DNA from: Carex sylvatica
Lineage: Eukaryota > Streptophyta > Magnoliopsida > Poales > Cyperaceae
Length of the DNA: 64,000 nt
Reading direction: 5' to 3'
Assembly (NCBI GenBank): GCA_964058845.1
Contig: CAXKVR010000038.1
Location: 310,001 to 374,000, forward strand
Shown: positions 32,522 through 43,481 of the stretch, piece by piece
Numbering within the stretch: the first letter of the stretch is position 1
Layout of the letters: the number at the start of each line of letters is the position of its first letter
Translations under genes and position numbers: made by a program
The notes under the pieces: model-generated
Databases searched by the model: none
The model's input: the letters and a program-made list of their open reading frames with translations, nothing else
What the model was told of the DNA's origin: nothing

Positions 32522-34054
32522 TGTTCACACAAAAGCGTATGGTACAAAGTTTCAGTACAGCAAGCTGTACCTTTTAACCTTTAATACACCTTCGGTTCAG
32601 ACTGCAAGTGCACAGCCCTATCGAGTAGTATATCGTCGGGTATCGATCACAGGGACGGTTCAAATCTAAACCGGACTTTACTTAAATCAGTTAAAGACTA
32701 GAAGTGAGAAATGGTTGATTTTTGGTATTTAATTCCTAATCAGTTCAATAACAGTAATTAAATGAAAGACAGTAAATAAACTTGGTTTAAATCAATAATA
32801 AAAGGCATTTCCAGGGTTTTAGACTTATCTCAGTTCTGCCTCTCAGTCCTTGACACGGACCGTGTAGTTTCCTACACGGGTCGTATCAGTTTACACGAGT
32901 CGTGTACTATCGTACACGGGTCGTGTACTATCGTACACGGGTCGTGTACTATCATACACGGGTCGTGTGGACTTTGAGTTAATACACCAGTTACTGTTTC
33001 TTTACGTGGTTCCTTTGTATAGGGTTCAACTGACCAGACCTAATGTTTCTAAACCTCAACTGTCGTATGTTGGTTTATCAACTTGGTATGGAATCTGCAA
33101 TATCTGCCCTCTTTGGGCTCTAAATCTCAACTGTCGTATGTTGGTTCGAGTTACCAAGTTACTTGTTTGGAATTCTAAAGGTAACCTCTTATCTGTCGAT
33201 AAGAGGAAATGTTCACCTTTCGGCTACTAGTTGGTTTCCCCTGTCGGATCACTAATTCTACCTCATGTACTTAGTCTGGTTGAAAGATCAAATTGGACAC
33301 AGTACCTTATAGATGTGGCCTCATCTAGTGGTCAAACCAAATAATAATCAAGCAATTCAAACTAAGCAATTAAAATCAATCACAATCAAGCAAACACAAA
33401 TTTCAACGTAAAAATCCAATAACTAGATGCAAAACAAAACATTCGATTACATCTTAACCCTAGAAACTAATAAAACTACTCAAACATAGTACTAAAACAG
33501 ATAACAAAGATAAAGGAATAAGAATTCATTCTAAAACCCGAAGTACAAAGAAGATCCACAACAAAAACTCTCGTCTTTTGCTTCTCAACTTCGTCTCCAA
33601 GCAATAGCCGTCAATCTCTAACCCTAGAATTGTCTCTCTGCTCCAGAATACCTTTCTGGTGCAAGAAATCCCGTTTATATAGACTTTGGCCGACTTTTCT
33701 TCCCTCAGATTTCTTTCCATAACTCCAGATCTCTTTCCGGATTTGTCTGATACGACCCGTGTAACATCCTGTACGGGTCGTGTGCCTGTGTCTCTTCTGA
33801 GATCGAGTCAGCGGTCGTGTCTGTGGTCGAGTTGAGGTTGATACGACCCGCACAAGATAGTACACGGGTCGTGTAAACACTTCTCAAATTCCAGATTCTC
33901 CTCGATTTCATCTCATTCCTGCAAAATAAGAACAAACTTGCAGCAGTACCACATTCTATGGATATTTTAATGAAATACGACCGATTAAATGATTATAGAC
34001 ACAGGTTTTGGTACAAAATATAGGTTGAAAAGTAGATACATTTGCGGGATATCA
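32522..34054 (-). repeat. 3' LTR of the gypsy element
   Basis: It contains a cluster of palindromic motifs related to ACACGGGTCGTGT at 32861-32968, including three tandem 21-bp units, and another cluster at 33748-33876. Downstream (minus sense) it ends at the duplication ACTCT. Confidence 0.93.
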
Positions 34055-34069
34055 AATTCTCCCAAGCTG
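34055..34069 (-). other. Polypurine tract of the gypsy element
   Basis: On the minus strand AGCTTGGGAGAATT directly precedes the LTR start TGATATCC. It is the expected plus-strand primer site. Confidence 0.7.
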
Positions 34070-35863
34070 AAATCTTGCTTGTCCTCAAGCAAAAATCCCA
34101 ACTCAGGTACCAGGTAAGTCTTTGGATTAACTAAATGCAATTAAAATTATAAATGTGAACAATTTACGTGAGCTTGCTATTGTTAAGAACCCAAGAATCA
34201 TTTTGGTCAATAACTTGGATTTCTTTGACAATTTTTTGATTCACCCCACAGATTGACTAATTAGACTTCCTATTTGTGAGATGCTTTAATAGTTGTAAAG
34301 ACTAATTGCTCGAGTGATCAATCATATTTTTTTTATTTTTTTATTTAAAGCTGAGCCCTTGTTTGTATTGATTTTCTTTCTTTGGGTTTAGGCCTCATTT
34401 AGGCTTAAGTTAGAAAGTTGTGGACTTTATGTGTTGATGTATGCAAAATTTCTATAGTATATTTTTTTTATTTTAATTTTTTTTTTAGTGTGGGAGACGA
34501 GCTCAAAGGCGCCCAATAGGACTTATTGCCAGTACTCTTATGTTCTCCATCTTTTCAAGATTTTATTATATTTTGCATACACCATGAATACACACATCCA
34601 ATGGTAATCATTCATACCAATGAATATCCCAATCTTTCTTTATTGAAAATCTCGTTTCCCTATTTTAAAGGCACATTTCAGTTTCCAATCAGTTCAAGGT
34701 TTTCATCTTTTCAGGTTCTCAAAACATCCCATCTTAAGTAGTCTGTTAATTAATCATGGGGTTAGTTCCAAATGTTCAAGGTCATCCTAATTCTTTCCAA
34801 AAATTTTCAAAGGAATCTTTAATTCAAGCAATTCACGCAAATATCCACCTATAAATTTAAGCAAAAGGTAAATATGCCCTAAAAAGAAAACTAAATGAGT
34901 CCTAAATGCAAAAGTCTCCCCCCCAAGCTTAGTCTGAGCATTGTCCTCAATGCTTCAAGACTAAAAAGATAGAAAAAGATATAAAACTCGGGGAAAAGAG
35001 AACAAACCTGAGCAATCTAGGAAGGTGGGGCGCCAGGCCAGTAGCCATGCTCCTCAAAGAAGCGCCAATCTCGCATCTGGTCCTCGATCGCCGAGAGTCG
35101 CGAGCCCTGAGAAGTCAACTCGATCCGGAGGTCGGAGAGTGTGTCACCATGCTCAATCTGGGTGGCCTGCATGTCGAGCTGAACGGCCTGCATGTCAAGC
35201 TGAGTGGCTCGCATCTCGAGCTGAGTGGCCTGCATGGCAGAGATGAGCTGCGAGGAAGAAGACGGCGTAGGGGAAGAGCCGAAGGCCGAGAAGAGGAAAC
35301 AGGCGGGGGATCGCCTCGGCGGGAGATAGAAGGCAGTGGTGGCGCAGCTACACGGGAGAAGAAAGAAGATGCTTGGGTCGGATCGGGTGGGCTGACATGG
35401 GGAGAAAAGAGAAAAGCTCGGGTCGGATCGCTTGGGCTGACACGGAGAGAAGAGAGAAAATGCTCGGGTCGGGCAGCCAAGTCGAATGGGAGAAGTTATT
35501 TAAAGAGAAGGGCGTAGTTAATACGGAGAGGACGCGACGGTTGGAGTTGATACAGTCCGTATACATTCTACACGGGTCGTGTAAGACCTGGACCGTGTGA
35601 AGTGCTGAATGGGTCATGCAAGCCCCTCGCCATGATACGGGTCGTACATATTCTGTACGGGTCGTGTCAATTCGGGCCGTGTGAGCTGCTGAACCTGAAA
35701 TGGGACCCTCCTGGTGTCCAAAATGCAAGAGAACTAAAAAGAAACATGAATGTAAGGAACAAAATGCAAAATAACCAAAAAGTAAATGAAAGTAAGGAAC
35801 GAAAGTGCTTGGGTTGCCTCCCAAGAAGCGCTCGTTTTGGGTCTCGAGCTTGACCACATGTGG
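34070..35863 (-). other. Spacer between integrase and 3' LTR of the gypsy element
   Basis: This 1.8-kb region is mostly non-coding, apart from the remnant listed at 35017-35300. Motifs of the ACACGGGTCGTGT type recur at 35545-35690. In Athila elements an env-like third reading frame can occupy this place; only a trace is seen here. Confidence 0.5.
35017..35300 (-). pseudogene. Coiled-coil remnant in the position of a third reading frame
   Basis: The frame has no clear start. It reads a Ser/Pro-rich lead-in and then four heptad-like repeats of the form MQATQLD/E. These are encoded by 21-bp tandem units. A tail ends DWRFFEEHGYWPGAPPS before a stop at 35017. The repeats predict a short coiled coil. 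Plant gypsy elements often carry a similar low-complexity tail on an extra protein between integrase and LTR. I cannot assign a function. Confidence 0.4.
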
Positions 35864-36760
35864 CTAAGTGTCGGCTGAGATGGGATCAAAGAGATTCTGC
35901 TCGAAACGCTCGGTCTGGGGATTGTCAGCAATGTAGTGCTTGAGATGCTGACCATTGACTTTGAAAATCTGTCCATCGGAACTTGCAATCTCGATTGCGC
36001 CATAGTGATACACATTCGTCACTTGGAACGGGCCGGACCATCTAGACTTCAGCTTACCTGGAAAAAGTCTAAGTCGAGAGTTAAACAAGAGGACAAGATC
36101 ACCTTTACTGAATTCGTGCAGCGTGATGCGCCTGTCATGCACCTGCTTGGTTCGCTCTTTGTAGATTCGTGCGTTATCGTAGGCTTGCAAACGCAACTCC
36201 TCCAACTCGTGTAAGTCAAGGATGAGCTTCTCGCCAGCTGCCACCATGTCCATATTGATTGTTCTCGTGACCCAGTATGCCTTGTGTTCGATTTCGACAG
36301 GCAGGTGGCTAGGTTTTCCGTACACCAGCTTGAAAGGGCTCATCCCAATCGGTGTTTTGAAGGCAGTGTGGTATGCCCAGAGCGCATCGTTCAGCTTGAG
36401 TGACCAATCCTTGCGTGTCCTAGCCACAGTTTTCTCCAAGATGAACTTGATTTCCCTGTTGGAAATATCAGCTTGACCATTAGATTGTGGGTGATAAGAA
36501 GTGGTTACCTTATGGGTCACCCCATGACGGCTCAAGAGATTGGCAAATTGGCAGTTGATAAAGTGCTTGCCGCCGTCACTGATGACGGTTCGGGGTACCC
36601 CAAAGCGAGGGAAAATGATGTCATTGAACAGCTGCTTCACTGCATTAGAGTCTGCTTTCCTGCAAGCCACTGCTTCAACCCATTTGGACACGTAGTCGAC
36701 GGCAACCAAGATGTACTCATACCCACATGACGATGGAAATGGTCTCATGAAATCAATGCC
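35864..36760 (-). pseudogene. Gypsy integrase core and C-terminal domain
   Basis: The 294-codon frame covers the DDE core and C-terminal part. The first catalytic Asp is in [13 protein letters not shown] and the second in VISDGGKHF. The third position, exactly 35 residues after the second, is Asp in NGQADISN where Glu is expected. The tail has the usual gypsy features ([20 protein letters not shown]). A TAG at 36759-36761 separates it from the upstream part; TGG is expected in the family (FDV-W-GIDF). The DD35D triad and the stop make activity unlikely. Confidence 0.9.
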
Positions 36761-37585
36761 CTATACATCAAAAAGCTCTACCTCGAGGATAGAATGAAGA
36801 GGCATCTCATGGCGCCGGGTGATGTTCCCGGTGCGTTGACACTTGTCACAAGATGAGACAAAGGTTCTCGCGTCCCTGAAAATTGAAAGCCAAAATAAAC
36901 CAGATTGCAATACCTTTGTTGCTGTCTTGGAGAAGGAAGCATGTCCTCCATAAGCTGAGGAGTGGCAATGCTTGAGAATGGAACGCGTCTCTTCGTACGG
37001 CACGCAGCGTCGGTAGATACTGTCTACACCTTCTTTGAAAAGATAAGGGTCGTCCCAAAAGTAATACCTGGCATCGGAGCGAAGCTTTTTCTTCTGCTGG
37101 TACGTCATAGTGGAAGGGAAAGCTCCAGAAACAAGGAAATTCGCGATGTCTGCATACCAAGGGGTAGATTGGGTGCTGATACGATCCGTGTCACTCGTCG
37201 TGCAACCCTGGTGTTGAATTACACGACCCGTGTGGGAATCTGTACGGTCCGTGTCAGGGATGCCCTGAACTGAGAGGAGATGTTCATCAGGGAACGAGTC
37301 ATTAATCGGTAGGTTGGCGCTGCCCATGTCTTCCCAACGAAGGCGGGATAGATGGTCTGCCACAGTGTTTTCAACGCCCTTTTTGTCCTTGATTTCAATA
37401 TCAAATTCCTGCAAAAGAAGGATCCATCTAATCAATCTAAGTTTAGCGTCTTGTTTACTCAACAAATACCTGAGTGCAGCATGGTCCGTGTAGACAACTA
37501 TCTTTGAACCAACCAAGTACGATCTGAACTTGTCGAGAGCAAACACGACGGTGAGAAGCTCTTTCTCAGTTGTAGTGTAGTTCAT
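36761..37585 (-). pseudogene. Gypsy RNase H C-terminal part and integrase zinc finger
   Basis: RNase H acids are visible ([24 protein letters not shown]). A linker follows with TDR-type peptides ([12 protein letters not shown]) encoded by the dispersed palindromic motif. The HHCC zinc finger of integrase comes next ([15 protein letters not shown], then [10 protein letters not shown]). It is closed by an amber codon at 36759-36761. It opens just after another at 37586-37588, where Gln is the usual residue ([15 protein letters not shown]). Confidence 0.88.
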
Positions 37586-39250
37586 CTAGGCTGGATCTAG
37601 CACCTTGCTAGCGTAATAGATAGCACATGGCTTGTTGTCCTTCCTCTGCCCGAGAACCGCTCCCACTGCATAATCGCTAGCATCGCACATCAGTTCGAAT
37701 GGTAGAGACCAGTCAGGTGGCTGCAAGATGGGCGCTGAAATGAGAGCTTCTTTTAAACTGCAGAAAGATTGAACACAATCATTAGTAAAAATGAAATCAT
37801 AGTCTTTAATGAATAGATTGGTCAGTGGTTTCGCAATCTTAGAGAAATCCTTGATGAACCGGCGGTAGAAACCTGCATGTCCAAGAAAACTGCGAACCCC
37901 TTTAACACTGGTCGGGATCTCGAGTTTTTCGATCACCTCAATCTTAGCCTTATCAACTTCAATGCCTTTTGAGGTCACAACATGTCCTAGGACGACACCT
38001 TCCTGAACCATGAAGTGACATTTTTCCCAATTAAGAATCAGATTGACATCCTCAAAAACCTCAACCTCATTCTCAATAAAGTCAGAAAAGATGGCCATCA
38101 TGGCTCTCTGGAAGGTTGCTGGTGCATTACAAAGACCAAAGGGCATCCTACGATAAGCAAATGTACCATAGGGACAGGTGAAAGTGGTCTTTTCTTGGTC
38201 ATTTGGGTGGATGGATATTTGGAAGAAACCAGAATAACCATCAAGGTAACAGAAGTAAGAATGACTAGTAAGCCTTTTCAGGAGTTGGTCAACAAATGGT
38301 AATGGAAAATGATCTTTGCGCGTTGCTGCATTGAGTTTCCGATAATCAATACACATTCGATAACCAGACACGACACGCGTTTGGATCAACTCATTTTTCT
38401 CATTCCGTACCACTGTCGCGCCTCCTTTCTTAGGAACAACATGAACGGGACTCACCCATTTGCTATCAGAGATTGGGTAGATAATACCTGCATCGAGGAG
38501 TTTGAAAATCTCCTTTTTGACTACCTCTTTCAGATTGGGGTTGAGTCGTCGCTGGTGCTCAACAGAGGGCTTGTGATCATCCTCGAGTAGGATACGGTGC
38601 GAGCAGATAGATGGATGGATGCCCTTCAGGTCCTTGATTGAATATCTGATTGCGCCTCTGTGAATCTTTAGCTTCTCCAAGAGTTGAGCGGTCTGATCGG
38701 AATCTAAACCTGCATTTACAATCACGGGACAAGACTTATCAGGCCCCAGGAACTCGTACTTGAGGTTAGAAGGAAGAGGCTTGAGCTCAGGAGTTTGATG
38801 CTCTGTCTGGCTGTTGACACGGTCCGTATCAGATGTGTCCGACCCGTGTAGCACCCTCGTGTCATCCTTGTCCGACTCGGCCTCTCTGTTCTGGTTCACA
38901 GAAAGTGATGTACGGTCCGTGTGGGATCCATCCGGTCCGTGTCCCAGGTTCTCCAGATTGGCAGTTCGCGCATCTGCTGCACAAATTGACCCCAATTCGC
39001 CTGTTTCAACCTGCAACTCGGATAAGAAATCAGAATAGTACCTTAACGAAAGTTCGACTTTCTCAAGAAAGTAGTCCTCAGCCAAGTCGGTCAGGCAATC
39101 TTCGATCACATCAATCCGAAAACAAGACTCGGTTGGTGATGGATATTTCATAGCGCGGTCTATTTGAAATTTCACTCTCTCCCCGCCAAAGTTCAAAGTT
39201 AGTGTTCCTTGATACACATCGATTATAGCACCTACAGTTCTCAGAAAAGG
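37586..39250 (-). pseudogene. Gypsy reverse transcriptase with the active site deleted
   Basis: RT is recognisable from SKWVSPVHVVPKKGG through YRKLNAATRKDHFPLP and MPFGLCNAPATFQRAMMAIFSDF. The expected F/Y-x-D-D segment is missing. The protein passes from VEVF straight to EDVNLILNWEKCHF (about 38045-38065), an in-frame loss of roughly 20 residues containing both catalytic Asp residues. Beyond it the connection and RNase H start are normal (PFELMCDASDYAVGAVLGQ). An upstream TGA at 39249-39251 separates it from the protease: the codon after ILG, normally Arg, changed from CGA. The linker before RT carries the TDR peptides. Confidence 0.92.
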
Positions 39251-41683
39251 TCATCCCAGAATAATGGGGACTTCCTTATCTTCTTCCATTTCCATTACAA
39301 CAAAATCAACAGGTACAAAGTACTTACCAACCTGAACAGGTACATCTTCCACTATGCCAAGTGGAAGTCGTACCGAGGAGTCCGCTAGCTGTAATGTCAT
39401 TCGCGTAGGTCTAAGCTCGCATACCCCAATTCGATCAAATATGGTGCGTGGCATGAGACTCACGCTTGCTCCCAAATCGCACAGAGCCTTTTTGATCGTA
39501 GCTTTCCCTATAATGCAAGGAATAGAAAACTTACCAGGGTCATCCAGTTTGGGTGGTAGCTCACTTTGCAAGATGGCACTGCACTGCTCCGTCAATTTCA
39601 CCGTCTCGTGTCCTCCCAAGCTCCTCTTGTTGGATAAGATGTCTTTCAGGAACTTGGCATAGGTAGGCATTTGGACCAAAGCCTCGGTGAATGGAATGGT
39701 GATGTGCAGTTGTTTGAGAACATTGGCGAATTTAGCGAATTGCTCATTCAATTTGTTATCAGCTAGTCTCTGGGGGAAAGGAACAGGGGGCCGGTATGGT
39801 GGTGGTTTTACGGTCTCTTTCTGCCGACTGTCTGCATCCTTGTGCACGACCCGTGTGTCAGTTGCACGGTCCGTGTGCGTTATGGTGCTGTCTTGATCCG
39901 CGGGTTGTGTTGACTCGACATGGTCAGGGTTCTCAGGTTGTGGTTGTACGACCCGTGTTGCGTCTGCACGGTCCATGTGCACAGGGGTCGCTTCACTCAC
40001 AGTAGGTCGTGTAGCTTCGATACGACCTGGATGTCCTTCCATTGGTGGGTCTGACACGGTCCGTGTAGATGCTGTACGGTCCGTGTGGTTGGCATTCTGG
40101 TCAGAGGGTACGGCAAGTCCTTGATAATGGGTCCCACTTCTCAGATCCATTGCTTTTATTTCGCCTCTGGGATTTACCTCAGGTTGGCTGGGAAGCTGCC
40201 CAGGTTGAGGGTGGTTTGGAGTGTGGGTACCCATGTGCTCCATCATTAACTTATTCTGAGCAAGTATCTGAGCGTTCATTGTTTGCATTTGTTGCATTTG
40301 TTCGAACATCATCTGGTTCATCTTGCCCTGCTCATTCATGAAATTACTCACCACGGGAGCAACAGGTGGGGAGGAGTATGGCTTGGGAGGATTTGGATGA
40401 GGCGCTCGATTATTCTGATTCGGGAAGGAAGCATTCTGGTAGAAGTTCCTGTTGTTGTTGTTGCTAGAAGAGTTGCTGAATGATGGAGAAGACTCATTGT
40501 TGAAGGATGGGTTGGAAGTGTTGTTCAACGGTGGATTGGAAGCGTTTTGTTGCCATCTCCAGTTTTGTCGCTCAACCGGATCCTTGGAGTACGATCGGTT
40601 GTAAGGAGGTTTCGGGAAGTATGATGGTTCATTGTTGAGAGAGTGGACTTGTTCGGTTTCTCCATCATCTTGCGCCATTGGGCATTGCTCATACGCATGC
40701 CCCTCATCACCGCACATGACACAGGGTTGTGGTTGCTGGCTGGCGACCGCCTTCACGCTCATCTTGTCGAATGCTCTCTGCATAGCATCTATTTTGGCGG
40801 TTAGGGCAGTGATCTGGTCCACTTCGAATTTGCCTCCACCTCCTGGTCGAGTGTTGTCGCGGCCGGACCATTGTTGATTCTGAGCCATGCTGTCAATCAA
40901 ATGCATAGCCTCGCGAGGTTCCCTTGACATAAGAGCTCCACCTGCAACAGCATCAACAGATCTACAAGTGCTTTCAGTTAAACCATCGTAAAAAGTTTGG
41001 ATCAATAGCCAATCAGGGAGGCCATGGTGTGGGCAAGAATACTGTAACTCCCTAAACCTTTCCCAGGACTCGTTCAAGGGTTCATCAGACATTTGCCTAA
41101 AGCCAGTCAGTTGGGTTCTCACCTTAGCAGTTCTTTTATGAGGGAAAAACCTAGTTAAAAACAAATAAGACAATTCCCACCAGTTGGTAATAGACTCTCT
41201 TGGTAACGATCCTAACCATTTCTTGGCTTTATCCCTAAGTGTGAGAGGAAATAAAGCAAGTTTAATGTAATCAGACTGTGCCCCATTGGTCTTAATGGTG
41301 GTACAACACTCGAGAAAAGTTTGGAGATGAGTGTGTGGATCATCATGATCCAAGCCATTGAAGGTGTTTTGCTGCACAATGTTAACAATGCCCGGATTTA
41401 AGACCGGTTGTTGCCCTGGAATTCTTGGCAGCCTGATTGCACCCCTCACGTCTCCAGCTCGAGGCATTTTGAACTCACGAAGAGTCCTTGGTTGAAAGCC
41501 GTGCATGCTCATATCATCCATGTCATCAGTCAGAAATTCCTCCCCATCCTTCTCCTCTTCACTCTTTGAATGCTGGCTCTGGTGCTCAGAGTGTACGGAC
41601 CGTGTGTCTCTTGCACAACCCGTGTGAGGAGGTTGTTGGCCAGGGGGTACGGTTGTCAGATTCGGATCGGGAAGAGCAGCCAT
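39251..41683 (-). CDS. Gypsy Gag and protease (810 codons, open)
   Basis: This is a long intact frame. The Athila-type gag domain (KAKKWLGSLPRESITNWWEL, then QTFYDGLTE) is followed by a zinc knuckle CVMCGDEGHAYEQC (CX2CX4HX4C, intact). A Gln/Asn/Pro-rich segment comes next, then a linker with TDRT, TRVV and MDRAD-type peptides. The protease at the end has DLGASVSLMP as active site and ends PIILG. Gag would coat the RNA and the protease would cut the polyprotein. The start at 41683 is the first ATG, and the same frame is open a little upstream, so the real start may differ. It is the only undamaged coding unit of the element. Confidence 0.9.
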   Translation of the reverse strand: MAALPDPNLTTVPPGQQPPHTGCARDTRSVHSEHQSQHSKSEEEKDGEEFLTDDMDDMSMHGFQPRTLREFKMPRAGDVRGAIRLPRIPGQQPVLNPGIVNIVQQNTFNGLDHDDPHTHLQTFLECCTTIKTNGAQSDYIKLALFPLTLRDKAKKWLGSLPRESITNWWELSYLFLTRFFPHKRTAKVRTQLTGFRQMSDEPLNESWERFRELQYSCPHHGLPDWLLIQTFYDGLTESTCRSVDAVAGGALMSREPREAMHLIDSMAQNQQWSGRDNTRPGGGGKFEVDQITALTAKIDAMQRAFDKMSVKAVASQQPQPCVMCGDEGHAYEQCPMAQDDGETEQVHSLNNEPSYFPKPPYNRSYSKDPVERQNWRWQQNASNPPLNNTSNPSFNNESSPSFSNSSSNNNNRNFYQNASFPNQNNRAPHPNPPKPYSSPPVAPVVSNFMNEQGKMNQMMFEQMQQMQTMNAQILAQNKLMMEHMGTHTPNHPQPGQLPSQPEVNPRGEIKAMDLRSGTHYQGLAVPSDQNANHTDRTASTRTVSDPPMEGHPGRIEATRPTVSEATPVHMDRADATRVVQPQPENPDHVESTQPADQDSTITHTDRATDTRVVHKDADSRQKETVKPPPYRPPVPFPQRLADNKLNEQFAKFANVLKQLHITIPFTEALVQMPTYAKFLKDILSNKRSLGGHETVKLTEQCSAILQSELPPKLDDPGKFSIPCIIGKATIKKALCDLGASVSLMPRTIFDRIGVCELRPTRMTLQLADSSVRLPLGIVEDVPVQVGKYFVPVDFVVMEMEEDKEVPIILG

Positions 41684-41916
41684 GTGGAGAGGTGGTTGTG
41701 CAAGAACAGGTGGGTCTGGAGGGGTTACACGGACCGTATCAGATGTTGTGCGGTCCGTGTCAAATACTGGTCCCCTACTCCTCAGATGGTAGTCGCCCTT
41801 TGGAGGTAGTATGAATTCCAGCTTGTTCCTGAGAGAAAGTAAAAGGAACAGAAAAGATAAAGATTAAAATCTAGATTAAATAAAATAAGCGAAATCTAGA
41901 AAATAAATGATGCCGT

Positions 41917-41933
41917 CCCCGGCAACGGCGCCA
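41917..41933 (-). other. Primer-binding site, tRNA-Asp type (gypsy)
   Basis: The plus strand reads CCCCGGCAACGGCGCCA, which is the 3' end of plant tRNA-Asp(GUC). The minus strand of the element is therefore complementary to it. It lies six bases inside the right LTR border. Confidence 0.88.
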
Positions 41934-41939
41934 AAAACT

Positions 41940-43430
41940 TGTTCACACAAAAGCGTATGGTACAAAGTTTCAGTACAGCAAGCTGTACCTTTTAACCTTT
42001 AATACATCTTTGGTTCAGACTGCAAGTGCACAGTCCTATCGAGTAGTATATCGTCGGGTATCGATCACAGGGACGGTTCAAATCTAAACCGGACTTTACT
42101 TAAATCAGTTAAAGACTAGAAGTGAGAAATGGTTGGTTTTTGGTATTTAATTCCTAATCATATCAATAACAGTAATTAAATGAAAGACAGTAAATAAACT
42201 TGGTTTAAATCAATAATAAAAGGCGTTTCCAGGGTTTCAGACTTATCTCAGTTCTGCCTCTCAGTCCCTGACACGGACCGTGTAGTTTCTTACACGGGTC
42301 GTATCAGCTTACACGAGTCATGTACTATCGTACACGGGTCGTGTGGACTTCGAGTTAATACACCAGTTACTGTTTCTTTACGTGATTCCTTTGTGTAGGG
42401 TTCAACTGACCAGACCTAATGTTTCTAAACCTCAACTGTCGTATGTTGGTTTATCAACTTGGTATGGAATCTGCAATATCTGCCCTCTTTGGGCTCTAAA
42501 CCTCAACTGTCGTATGTTGGTTCGAGTTACCAAGTTACTTGTTTGGAATACTAAAGGTAACCTCTTATCTGTCGATAAGAGGAAATGTTCACCTTTCGGC
42601 TACTAGTTGGTTTCCCCTGTCGGATCACTAATCCTACCTCATGTACTTAGTCTGGTTGAAAGATCAAATTGGACACAGTACCTTATAGATGTGGCCTCAT
42701 CTAGTGGTCAAACCAAATAATAATCAAGCAATTCAAACTAAGCAATTAAAATCAATCACAATCAAGCAAACACAAATTTCAATGTAAAAATCCAATAACT
42801 AGATGCAAAACAAAACATTCGATTACATCTTAACCCTAGAAACTAATAAAACTACTCAAACATAGTACTAAAACAGATAACAAAGATAAAGGAATAAGAA
42901 TTCATTCTAAAACCCGAAGTACAAAGAAGATCCACAACAAAAACTCTCGTCTTTTGCTTCTCAACTTTGTCTCCAAGCAATAGCCGTCAATCTCTAACCC
43001 TAGAATTGTCTCTCTGCTCCAGAATACCTTTCTGGTGCAAGAAATCCCGTTTATATAGACTTTGGCCGACTTTTCTTCCCTCAGATTTCTTTCCATAACT
43101 CCAGATCTCTTTCCGGATTTGTCTGATACGACCCGTGTAACATCCTGTACGGGTCGTGTGCCTGTGTCTCTTCTGAGATCGAGTCAGCGGTCGTGTCTGT
43201 GGTCGAGTTGAGGTTGATACGACCCGCACAAGATAGTACACGGGTCGTGTAAACACTTCTCAAATTCCAGATTCTCCTCGATTTCATCTCATTCCTGCAA
43301 AATAAGAACAAACTTGCAGCAGTACCACATTCTATGGATATTTTAATGAAATACGACCGATTAAATGATTATAGACACAGGTTTTGGTACAAAATATAGG
43401 TTGAAAAGTAGATACATTTGCGGGATATCA
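41940..43430 (-). repeat. 5' LTR of the gypsy element
   Basis: This LTR is 1491 bp and aligns with 32522-34054. It lacks two of the 21-bp 'gtactatcgtacacgggtc' units. It carries the same palindromic clusters at about 42270-42345 and 43124-43252. Confidence 0.93.
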
Positions 43431-43481
43431 ACTCTCATCAGTTGCAAAAATATTTGTTTACCAAATTTTCTAACAGAGTCA

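Larger units (their letters stand above)
32522..43430 (-). mobile_element. Athila-type Ty3/gypsy element, full-length, 10.9 kb
   Basis: The left LTR is 32522-34054 (1533 bp) and the right LTR 41940-43430 (1491 bp), TG...CA on the minus strand. The target duplication ACTCT is perfect (32517-32521 and 43431-43435). The tRNA-Asp-type primer site at 41917-41933, a polypurine tract at 34055-34069 and the order gag, protease, RT, RNase H, integrase all read on the minus strand. The gag type and primer site fit the Athila lineage. It sits 51 bp upstream of the MULE2 PMD start codon. About 20 LTR differences were counted by eye. The 42-bp length difference is two extra 21-bp units in the left LTR. 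Confidence 0.95.

Noticed and set aside
35100..35860. Long open frames (83-169 codons) on both strands of the gypsy spacer
   Set aside because: They are low-complexity, run antisense to each other and contain no known domain. Their length comes from GC-rich repeats.
38300..41800. Plus-strand open frames of 60-108 codons opposite gag and pol
   Set aside because: They mirror the minus-strand gag and pol frames and have no similarity of their own.
41917..41933. Sequence identical to the 3' end of tRNA-Asp
   Set aside because: Only the last 17 bases are present and they adjoin an LTR. It is a primer-binding site, not a tRNA gene.
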